From contig JAKMXF010000122.1 in the NCBI GenBank assembly GCA_024704765.1, forward strand, positions 1 to 64,000: a stretch of 64,000 bases of DNA. The letters run 5' to 3'. This document shows positions 56,304-64,000 of the stretch, in pieces. Position 1 is the stretch's first letter; every line of letters begins with the position of its first letter. Origin of the DNA: Oopsacas minuta (lineage: Eukaryota > Porifera > Hexactinellida > Lyssacinosida > Leucopsacidae). The notes below the pieces were generated by a model. It was not told the DNA's origin. It did not search any database and saw only the letters and a list, made by a program, of their open reading frames with translations. Both the position numbers and the translations under genes were made by a program.

Positions 56304-56981
56304 CAGTGGTTTTCAACCTTTTTTCAATCCCGGACCCCCTAAACATGTTGCGGTAACTTGCGGAACCTAACCTCTGTATCTTCTTCACTCATACATTTTC
56401 CGCAAAGAAACCATTATAACAAATTATTTATTCATGCAATTACTTAATTAATTCTAATACTCTTTCCTCTCTGAAACTTGCGCCTGTGATATTTGCATCT
56501 CTTTCATTCTAGGCCTGATTGTCGATAAACACACTCGCATCTCTCACTCAACAAACCAAAGTCGTACTCTTTTTTAATTTTTTATCGTTGTCATAGCAGA
56601 GAATCCTAGTTCATTAATATATGTTGCCGAAAATAGTAGCATGGTTTTAGAGCGTTTTTTATCATGTTAGGGTATGCATTTTCAATGGTGATCCAAAATG
56701 AACTGAGAGATACATCTGATCAAAAATTCAACTGGTTTATATTTGACAATAAGATGTGATGTTGGAGGTAACCGTTAAGTTTATAATGAAGTAAATCTGA
56801 ATGATATATATCCATTATCTACAATTAACTAGTTATATCTTACAATTCAAGTAATATCAAAAAGTTAATTGAGAATACTTATATCTAGCAAAATGTTAAT
56901 AACAATTTCAAAAATGATTTAAATAATGCACATGCATCGATATATGAAAGAACACACCGGAACCCCGGTTGGGAACCACTG
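56304..56981 (-). mobile_element. 678-bp hAT remnant with 8-bp duplication
   Basis: Tips CAGTGGTTTTCAACC and, reverse-complemented, CAGTGGTTCCCAACC. Flanks TTATAAGG (56296-56303) and TTATAGGG (56982-56989) form an 8-bp duplication with one mismatch. On the minus strand, decayed sequence around 56480-56640 (LLFSATYINELGFSAMTTIKN, then stops) matches the C-terminal dimerisation segment of ZBED5/FAM200-type hAT transposases. It is a deletion derivative of a third hAT lineage. Confidence 0.85.
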
Positions 56982-57589
56982 TTATAGGGTATAGATAGTC
57001 ATACAGACGATATACCCCAAACCATTACTCTCCAAATACTCGTCACCACTCCGATAGTACGGTTTAATGTAAAATGTAGGCAAGCATACTAATGATGATA
57101 GATTTGTTTCAATTGATGAATTCGCTACATAACATTGGGTGAATAATTAGAATAATATACAAAATAATCGGATTTGATAAGAGGCAAGAATGTATTTAAT
57201 TTAGGGATGTAATCCTGGACAAACCAGTATTTGTCTGGTCACTCGAGGTGTATGTAGTCAGAACTGGTACTTAAATTTAGTCGAAAACGGTGCATTACTT
57301 CTAGTTTCTGCGTAAGGTTCTTTTCGAGAGCCTACATGTAACAATTTATCCTAAAATGCTATATAATTTTAAAAGAGCATTTTTGATTAAATAGACAGAT
57401 AGGGTAGACCCTGGGTTATTCGAAACTCGATTATCCGACACCTCGGTTTTCCGAACAGCTGGAACAGATTTTTTTAGTGATTTGTTTGTGTGACAGGTAT
57501 AAAATTCAAAATCACAAGAATTTTTCTTAACTAATTCGAAGTGAAATTCTAAGATTATTTCTAAAATTCATTAAATCTTCTTAATTTTC

Positions 57590-58715
57590 AAATTCCATAT
57601 TTCTAAAGTGCCACGTTTTGTCCAAATTAATGTACATCAATCCCAAAATGAAAAATTCCCGAAATGTGTGATATTTTATGATTAGTAATATTTGATACTC
57701 CCTAATTTGTTTATGTCAAATTCAAATATTTTGTATAAAAATATGGAAAAGCAGAATTTGACCTAAAACTGAAGTAGGAAATGGCATAAATAATCTTGGT
57801 AAAAGCAGGAAAATTAACTAATTTCGAAAGATGTTGTGGGTATCCCACTATTGTTACAACATTTCTCTATGTACAATAATAATCTGCTTCTTTCAGACTT
57901 GTATTAATTGTTTCGAGACGCTGCAAATTATCAACAGATTTGGGTTGTAAAATTACAAACACGTCCTCACTACAAATGTATAGAAAATATAATATCACTA
58001 ATAAGTCATTTTCTCGACTAATCCAATCTAGTTAGATAAACCAAGAAAATATCGATTCAATCACATTCTTAGTGAATTATAAAGACACTTAGCAAGATGG
58101 AGGGGTAGGGAAACTTCCTGTCAATTCCCAGTGCCAAGATTCATCCACTAATGCTATGAAAGTCCACAACTAGTATCCAATTAGTGTCAACAAAGTTCTG
58201 AGTGTATTTGTACACATTATGTACTGAATAATGTGCTATTCCTTCGTACGAGACGCCTGCAATTTACCAACAATATATTGTTGATAATATAACAGCATTG
58301 GTAGATAATTTGACAACACGTGTTAGTAATATGGTAATATTCAGTATTATCTTACACAATCAATGACACTCTTTCTTGATCATTGTTGAATAGTTCATGT
58401 AATACAACAATTATGATCACAAGTACAAATCAACAAAAACATCAGTCAGAATTCTGTCAATCTCAAACAAAATTCCTATTGCTATTTTAGGTGATTTTCC
58501 TACATCAGTTTTCGGTCAAATTCCGTATTCCCATATTTTTATACAAAATATTTGAATTTGAAAGTTTAGTGTATCAAAGATGGACACATTTACGACCAAA
58601 ATTCTTATTAAGCACAAAAATTCACACATTCCGAGAAAACTTTGCCTTTGGGATTGATGTATATAGTTCTATAAATATGCAATACATTTATTTGGACAAA
58701 AGGTTCCACTTTTGA
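57590..58715. repeat. Foldback structure with about 200-bp arms
   Basis: The segment 57590-57790 (CAAATATTTTGTATAAAAAT, GAATTTGACCTAAAACTGA) recurs reversed at 58483-58715. The spacer is about 690 bases without coding sequence. A Tigger-like GGGTTATTCGAAACTCGATT motif lies just outside at about 57413. Possibly a MITE pair or foldback transposon. Confidence 0.6.
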
Positions 58716-58905
58716 AATATACAAATAATCCTTATCCTAATGGACTCAAGTTTCAAGACCTGAGTTCGAGTGGCTACAGTTCTTATTTAAAGAAGTCTAT
58801 GGTTTGAGAACAATATTCGGATAACACGTCAAATTTACGAATCCAGAAGGAGCATGTCTTATCTGAGTTCTACCGTATTATATTCTCATTGAAAACTAAA
58901 TACAA

Positions 58906-60969
58906 TCATAAATATATAGCATACAAACTAGAACAAGTTAAAATTAAGATACAAGCAAATGAGTACAAAAGTACAATCCTGAACAAGCAGAGATATTTTA
59001 ATCCGAATTTCTTCTCTGCAAAATTTCCCAATATTTCAAATATATCCAATCTTTTAAATAATTTAATAACCTTTTCTCTAAAATTAGAAATTTTATCTTG
59101 CTTCTCAGATTGATTGGGTTGATCATTTGGAATTAATGCTATTGTGTCCTCATGGATGATTATATCATTGCCAGATGCTTTTTCTACATTATCAATGATT
59201 GTTACCTTCTCTTCCTTACATGTGTTGTCAGCTTCCAAGGGGACATCATCAATCTCGCCAGGATTATCTATCTGGTTAGATTTCGAATAACGCACACTCT
59301 CACTTAGGTTAGAATACTCTGTACGTACTCGATCAGAATCATCTTTACGTTTAAAGCATACCTCGTTATAAGGCAGTAAGTCTCTCCAATTGAAGACATA
59401 CCTGTGAATATCCTGTATGTCAACTTTAGGTGTTAGCAAACTCACAATAACGTTTGGGACAGCTGAGATAAACAGTAGGATTACAGCAAAATAGAGATAG
59501 TTTATATTTACGAATGCAGGCCGAGTGTCAACCTCACAGGATAGAGTATCAGGCACTCCGTATATAAGATCTAAACTCAACTTTATAACTCCAAATAAAG
59601 TGCCGATGAACGAGCCAACCATAGCTCCCCATTTGTTGCCGCGTTTCCACGCCAAACCTATAGTGAAGCTAACAGCAATAGGGGGTGAAAGGTATGCACT
59701 GATTATCTGAATATAAACGAATAATTGACCGTTTTGTGTTAGCTGAATTACAGGAAGCCAAGCTACACTTACAATAATAACAAACACGACCACAATCTGA
59801 CCGATTATTATCAGCTCTTTCGTGCTGGCTTTCGGTCTAATAAACTTCCAGACATCAATCGTGATGAGAGTAGAGCTGCTGTTGAATGTTGAGGCGAGAG
59901 AAGACATGAGGGCCGCGAGCACCACAGCTAACATCAGACCACGTAGGGGGCTAGGCAGCAGTCTAAGGATCAAAAGGATGTAAGCTTTATTAGAACAATC
60001 TTTACAAGCAACTTCATCAGTGAACAGAACCCTAGCTATCATACCGGGGAATACAATGAGCAATATGATTGATAGTTTTAGGAATCCGGCTAGTATTGTA
60101 CCACCCTGTGCATGCTGTTTGTCCCTAGCACTCAATACACGCTGTACCTCAACTTGATCAGTGCACCAATACCATATGCCAGAAATTGGCAGACCGAACA
60201 ACAAGCCAGCCCAGGGGAACTGAGGATCAGAAAGTGGGCGAAAAATGTGAAATGATTGACTGGCATCAAAACAGGTATTGAAACTACCATTGGGAAATGA
60301 ACCGTTGAAAGTAGTAGGGAACTTTTGGTAGAGAGCTGACACCCCACCGATCTTAACCAAGGAAATTACACTCAAGACAAGAGCCCCTGCTAGCATCAGC
60401 ATAGTTTGTGTAACTTCAGTGTAAATAACTGCAGTTAAACCGCCGAATATAGTATACGCACCAGTAATAACTAACAGAATGAGTGTGGATATATAGAAAT
60501 TGAGTTCTAGCGTATTCTCCAATACAATAGCTCCGCTATACAAGTCCACTGATATCTTAGTGAAACAGTACAAGAAGAGAGATAGTACTGAAAAATATAT
60601 CCTCAGTAATTTGCTGTCGAATCTCTTCTCAATATATTCTGGTAGAGTAAACACGTTTGCTTTGAGGTATACTGGAACAAAGTACCAGCCCAATAGCAGG
60701 AGTATCCACACAGCAGACCATTCATAGGAAATAACAGCTATACCCACTGCCGCACCCGAACCTGCTAACCCAATGAAATGAAACGAGCCTATATTGCTAG
60801 CGAATAGACTAGCACCTACTCCCCACCATGTCACGCTCTTACCTGCTAAGAAATAACCTTCTGTAGTTTTGCGACTGTGTTTTATGAAAGTTGATATTAT
60901 TGCGATGAGTATAATAATAAGGAAATACAATGCAACCATTGTATAATCTACAGCGTCTAGTACTGCCAT
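58906..60969 (-). CDS. SLC5-family sodium/solute cotransporter (SGLT/SMIT-like)
   Basis: A 687-residue plasma-membrane protein that should import a sugar or polyol with Na+. About 14 hydrophobic helices are evident, starting with YTMVALYFLIIILIAII; the last helix is at the extreme C terminus after a charged loop (about 530-660), as in SGLT and SMIT proteins. Family signatures: ASLFASNIGS followed by HFIGLAG (TM2 region), ITGAYTIFGGLTAVIYTEV (Na+ site region), WYWCTDQVEVQRVLSA (about residue 265), LRGLMLAVVLAALMSSL with FNSSSTL, and NGQLFVYIQ, the segment holding the sugar-contacting Gln in SGLT1. N-glycosylation sequons (NGS) lie in the extracellular loop near residue 225. Length matches the family (about 660-720). 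No intron. The substrate cannot be fixed from sequence by eye; glucose or myo-inositol are likeliest. Acceptor-like CTTTCTAG lies 9 bases before the ATG. Confidence 0.93.
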   Translation of the reverse strand: MAVLDAVDYTMVALYFLIIILIAIISTFIKHSRKTTEGYFLAGKSVTWWGVGASLFASNIGSFHFIGLAGSGAAVGIAVISYEWSAVWILLLLGWYFVPVYLKANVFTLPEYIEKRFDSKLLRIYFSVLSLFLYCFTKISVDLYSGAIVLENTLELNFYISTLILLVITGAYTIFGGLTAVIYTEVTQTMLMLAGALVLSVISLVKIGGVSALYQKFPTTFNGSFPNGSFNTCFDASQSFHIFRPLSDPQFPWAGLLFGLPISGIWYWCTDQVEVQRVLSARDKQHAQGGTILAGFLKLSIILLIVFPGMIARVLFTDEVACKDCSNKAYILLILRLLPSPLRGLMLAVVLAALMSSLASTFNSSSTLITIDVWKFIRPKASTKELIIIGQIVVVFVIIVSVAWLPVIQLTQNGQLFVYIQIISAYLSPPIAVSFTIGLAWKRGNKWGAMVGSFIGTLFGVIKLSLDLIYGVPDTLSCEVDTRPAFVNINYLYFAVILLFISAVPNVIVSLLTPKVDIQDIHRYVFNWRDLLPYNEVCFKRKDDSDRVRTEYSNLSESVRYSKSNQIDNPGEIDDVPLEADNTCKEEKVTIIDNVEKASGNDIIIHEDTIALIPNDQPNQSEKQDKISNFREKVIKLFKRLDIFEILGNFAEKKFGLKYLCLFRIVLLYSFACILILTCSSLYAIYL

Positions 60970-62398
60970 TTGAAATACCTAGAAAGGTCGTATCTATGAA
61001 ACAATCAAACAATTCCATATAAGTATGAATACAGTAGAAATCGGACTTAAGAGGTGTTGTTATATACGAGAAAAAAGCGCCGAACCCACGGGGTAGGGGA
61101 TTGGGGCTTGAGCTTCCCTCAATTGGTTACACTCTAATAGAGATAATAGGATGTGTGAGCCCTGGATCGTTCCAGTTGTTAGTGGATTATTGAAACCATA
61201 TTATTCTACTAAATATCCATTATAATAAAGAAAGATAAATTTTACAAACATTCAAAAATGTCGGTCCCTGGCCAAAATATTTATACTAAATGTAGAAACA
61301 AATCGTTAGCAAAAGAGTTTATAAACGCAGCTAGATAACCTAAGCACGTCATTCAGCGGGAAAAGCGCGTTAATTGACGTGCTTTGGGGGGAAACACTGC
61401 TTAAAAGTGCATTCCAAAGTCTCAGCTATATCTCAGGAACTAGCCAACTTATTCTGATTATTTTTTGATATTTTGTTTAATAATATATTTCGAATATTTC
61501 AAAATTGATCTTTGTAATCAAAGATCACTATTTTGCGTTCTATAATTTCTCAAATTTGGAGCATTTTTCCAACAACTCGGCAATTAGGCGAGCACATGAC
61601 GTCTTTTCGACCTGTAGAATGTGTGATTCATCACATCATGTTTATGAAACATAATGATAGCTTCAGTATATTTGCTAATATCATGAGCCATTAACTTAGA
61701 ATCAACTACAATGCACTTCGTAGTTATCCCTGATCCAGGAAATGATTGTCAGTTTTTCAGTCCTTATATTAATTAGTTCACAATTATATATATAAAATTT
61801 TGTATAAAATTCGAATTCGTATATGAATATTTCTATATACCACAGTTAAATTATTAAAAAAAATTGAAAAAATAAAATAAAAATATTCAAATTATCTTCC
61901 ATTTCAACAAAATTGTGTTTACGAATAATTATTAAAAATTGGAATATGTCAATCACATGAATAATTAGAAAATATCGAAATAAATGTTATAGGTCGATAC
62001 TAGAGGGTGTTCTTAATTATTTGGTAAAAATAAAGAGTGATAGAAAAGTTCTGGAACTGCCTTAATCTGGAAAATATTTCGGAATATGTTGGATATAATT
62101 GGTGGTGGGAGAAATGGCACAAAATGCCAAATTGTGTCTGATCAAAAATTGTATACCAAGGTTCAATTCTACAGGCCGCAATGAACCCTTGACACCCACT
62201 TTCAGCTCTTAATCATAAACGGTGTGGGTTGCAGAGCGGATACTGAGTTAAATAACTTCCCACTGCACAAAGATGAATACTCTTATACTAAAGAATAATC
62301 GGCACACAAGAAAATGTCCAAATGTATAAATAATAAATATGAGGAGAAAAGACACATCAAAGAGAACAAATAATTCTGCCTGGAAACGAAGAGTCTCA
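60970..62398. other. Spacer between SLC5 gene and NHL gene
   Basis: AT-rich and non-coding. The upstream region of the SLC5 gene is at its left side. It contains the hairpin at 61342-61384. No transposon ends recognised. Confidence 0.5.
61342..61384. repeat. Hairpin AAGCACGTCA / TGACGTGCTT
   Basis: Perfect 10-bp arms enclose a loop with GCGGGAAAAGCGCG. Each arm carries a TGACG/CGTCA half-site of CRE type, and the loop resembles an E2F-like GCGGGAAA. It lies about 380 bases upstream of the SLC5 start codon, so a regulatory role is conceivable but unproven. Confidence 0.4.
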
Positions 62399-63298
62399 TT
62401 AAAATACTTGAATACAATGATGGACATTACGAGAGATAACAATTATTCTACAATGTGAGTCAACTGCGATTCCTTCAGGTAAATTAAAATGAGCCTTTCT
62501 CTCTTCGTTGTCAAATATTCTGTGTATCAAATCTCCTGTATTGGAATAAATGAGTACACAATCGGCCCCACGATCTGTCATTAAAATGTTAAATTCCCTG
62601 TCAAGAAAGAAATGCCAGGAATCAATCAACTGATTCCCTTCTCCACGAGTATAAAACTGTCGAATTAGTTGATGAGAGTAATCATAGAATCGAATATGAG
62701 GGTCATCCTTCACCAACACCACGATACTATGTAACGTCAGCTTAATGTCTGAGGGACAACTAACTTTTTCAATATACGAATGAAATGAAAGATTGAAATT
62801 TAAACATTGTATACGATTGTTCCAGTAATCACAAATGTATATAATATTCTGTTCTTTCGATACAGCAATTCCGGTTGGATAACGAAATTTCAATTCACCA
62901 TATCCCCTTCCTCCGACAAATCCCATTAGTCTCCCGTCAGTAGAGTATACAGTGACAGAATCAGTATTTGAATGTGTAATATAAATTCTATTAACACCAA
63001 TGCATATGCTAGATGGTCCATCCATCCCCTCATTGAACTGGAATAAGAATTGTAAATTTTCACTAAAGACTTGAACTCGACTCTTTTCCTTGTCACAAAC
63101 ATAAACATCATTTGTTTGGTAATCAATGGCAATAGATTCTGGATAATTAAACTCAGCAGGTTTTGAAGGGGAACTTTGTCTGAGCACACCAGCTACAATT
63201 TTCGGATTTCCTACACTTTTATAAGTTACACTTCTCATTTTAAATGATCGAGCATCATTAGCAATTATCTCTTGTATATGATCTCCAAATTCATACAT
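62399..63298 (-). CDS. Divergent NHL-repeat beta-propeller protein
   Basis: This intact 299-residue protein starts MYEFGDHIQEIIANDARSF (ATG at 63298; the codon before it is GTG). It has the same architecture as the block genes: a short N-terminal region, then six NHL blades (IAIDYQTNDVYVCDKEKSRVQVF, shortened here in meaning; IAVSKEQNIIYICDYWNNRIQ; IAVDSHCRIIVISRN), and ends CIQVF, matching the CLQIF ending of the others. It is far more diverged and lies on the opposite strand, outside the duplicated blocks, so it is an older family member. No RING, B-box or signal peptide. AATAG lies 2 bases before the ATG. Binding partner unknown. Confidence 0.88.
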   Translation of the reverse strand: MYEFGDHIQEIIANDARSFKMRSVTYKSVGNPKIVAGVLRQSSPSKPAEFNYPESIAIDYQTNDVYVCDKEKSRVQVFSENLQFLFQFNEGMDGPSSICIGVNRIYITHSNTDSVTVYSTDGRLMGFVGGRGYGELKFRYPTGIAVSKEQNIIYICDYWNNRIQCLNFNLSFHSYIEKVSCPSDIKLTLHSIVVLVKDDPHIRFYDYSHQLIRQFYTRGEGNQLIDSWHFFLDREFNILMTDRGADCVLIYSNTGDLIHRIFDNEERKAHFNLPEGIAVDSHCRIIVISRNVHHCIQVF

Positions 63299-64000
63299 CA
63301 CTATTAGTAATCTTAAACTAAACTTGATTCATTGGACTATCTTTCATTATCAATTCTTAAATTCATCTACATACAAATATCTAAATTACATAAATAATTG
63401 CGATATAACAAATCAAGTACGAAATTTCATTTCAGGTGCGTTAGATACATTTTGAAGGGTCTGGATAGGCTAAATTCTCAAAATAAGTATTTATGGAATT
63501 TTAGTATTCTGAAACAATTACTTGAACATTATTCTGAGGTTTTAAATATTAACGAAATTTCTCTAAAAAGTGAGATATTGAAATACCACACATGAACCCT
63601 AATTTTATCCTAATGTTATGAAATAGATCAATGTAAAAAATTATTTGCTGGTGTCTACAGAGTCTGTTGAGCATACATTTTAATGTATGAATAGAATAAA
63701 CTTTCAAGAGAGGGAATCTATCTGATTGTCTTCTAAGTGATCTTAGCCTATAACAGATAACAGATATATAACTCAGAATTTGGATTCAAATGAGATGATT
63801 GAAGCGCTTGTTGCAAAAGAAAGAATAATACCATTAAAGAATTAAATGGATCTAGTATTTATTAAGAAATTGATTGCATTTATCATTTATCTTTGTTATG
63901 CCATCCTTTTTGTTCTCACTAGACTTCATTTTAGACAATTAACAATGCATCTTTCATTTTCGAATTAATATATGAAATAATATATATAAATTTTGTAAAA
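63299..64000. other. Upstream region of the divergent NHL gene
   Basis: AT-rich, with no recognisable gene; the 65-codon frame at 63398-63595 has no known motif. TTTCATTTCAGGTGCG at about 63425 looks like a splice acceptor on the plus strand but no exon could be supported. Confidence 0.4.

Larger units (their letters stand above)
48635..58905. other. 10-kb gene-free, repeat-rich region
   Basis: No host gene is supported. The longest frames (86 codons or fewer) lack known motifs. Contents: family W (49005-49450), an hAT tip (about 49730-49805), family Y copies, family X copies (50995-51545 and reversed 53925-54440), (TA)n, inverted family Z repeats (52080-53530), several MITEs, an hAT remnant (56304-56981) and a foldback (57590-58715). 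Confidence 0.6.

Noticed and set aside
1-64000. CRISPR array, rRNA operon or bacterial defence island
   Set aside because: No regularly spaced repeats, no rRNA signature and all recognisable genes are eukaryotic.

Overview
The window is AT-rich eukaryotic DNA that reads as animal. It holds the 3' part of an SPT6 transcription elongation factor gene, a zinc-finger SF1 RNA helicase of the HELZ/HELZ2 type, an SLC5 sodium/solute cotransporter, and a family of stand-alone NHL beta-propeller genes. Between them lies a dense graveyard of DNA transposons: hAT, Tc1/mariner, a MULE-like element, Harbinger-like and pogo-like MITEs. All recognisable host genes are single uninterrupted reading frames (3.4, 3.8, 2.1 and 0.85-0.9 kb), which is unusual for animal orthologues. 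Most start codons sit 2-9 bases after a pyrimidine-rich AG, like a 3' splice site. This suggests a 5' UTR intron or spliced-leader addition. An early-branching animal, for example a sponge, is possible, but the sequence alone does not fix the taxon.

Layout. 1-3450: SPT6 (+), cut by the window edge. 3451-6490: gene-free, with a dead mariner (5019-5802) and hAT/Tc1 scraps. 6490-39250: two tandem copies of a three-gene NHL block. Block 1 is about 6490-19745 with genes at 6909, 11204 and 18885. Block 2 is about 22475-39250 with genes at 22884, 31415 and 38366, plus an extra fragment at 29594. The pairs are 6909/22884 (broken/intact), 11204/31415 (both intact) and 18885/38366 (both broken). Because the blocks are paralogous, several transposon insertions in one copy have their pre-insertion site in the other: an hAT with an 8-bp TSD, a Tc1 with a TA TSD and a Harbinger-like MITE with a 3-bp TSD. 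39250-43015: a 2.2-kb MULE-like element with 350-bp inverted repeats and a 9-bp TSD sits inside a dispersed repeat, followed by pogo-like MITEs. 44834-48634: HELZ-like helicase (-). 48635-58905: 10 kb without a gene, made of repeat families, MITEs and foldback structures. 58906-60969: SLC5 transporter (-). 62399-63298: a divergent NHL gene (-).

I see no operon or pathway linking the genes. SPT6 (nucleus), the helicase (RNA) and SLC5 (plasma membrane) look like independent housekeeping or regulatory loci. The biologically distinctive part is the locally amplified, partly decayed NHL propeller family. I found no rRNA, no convincing tRNA and no CRISPR array.
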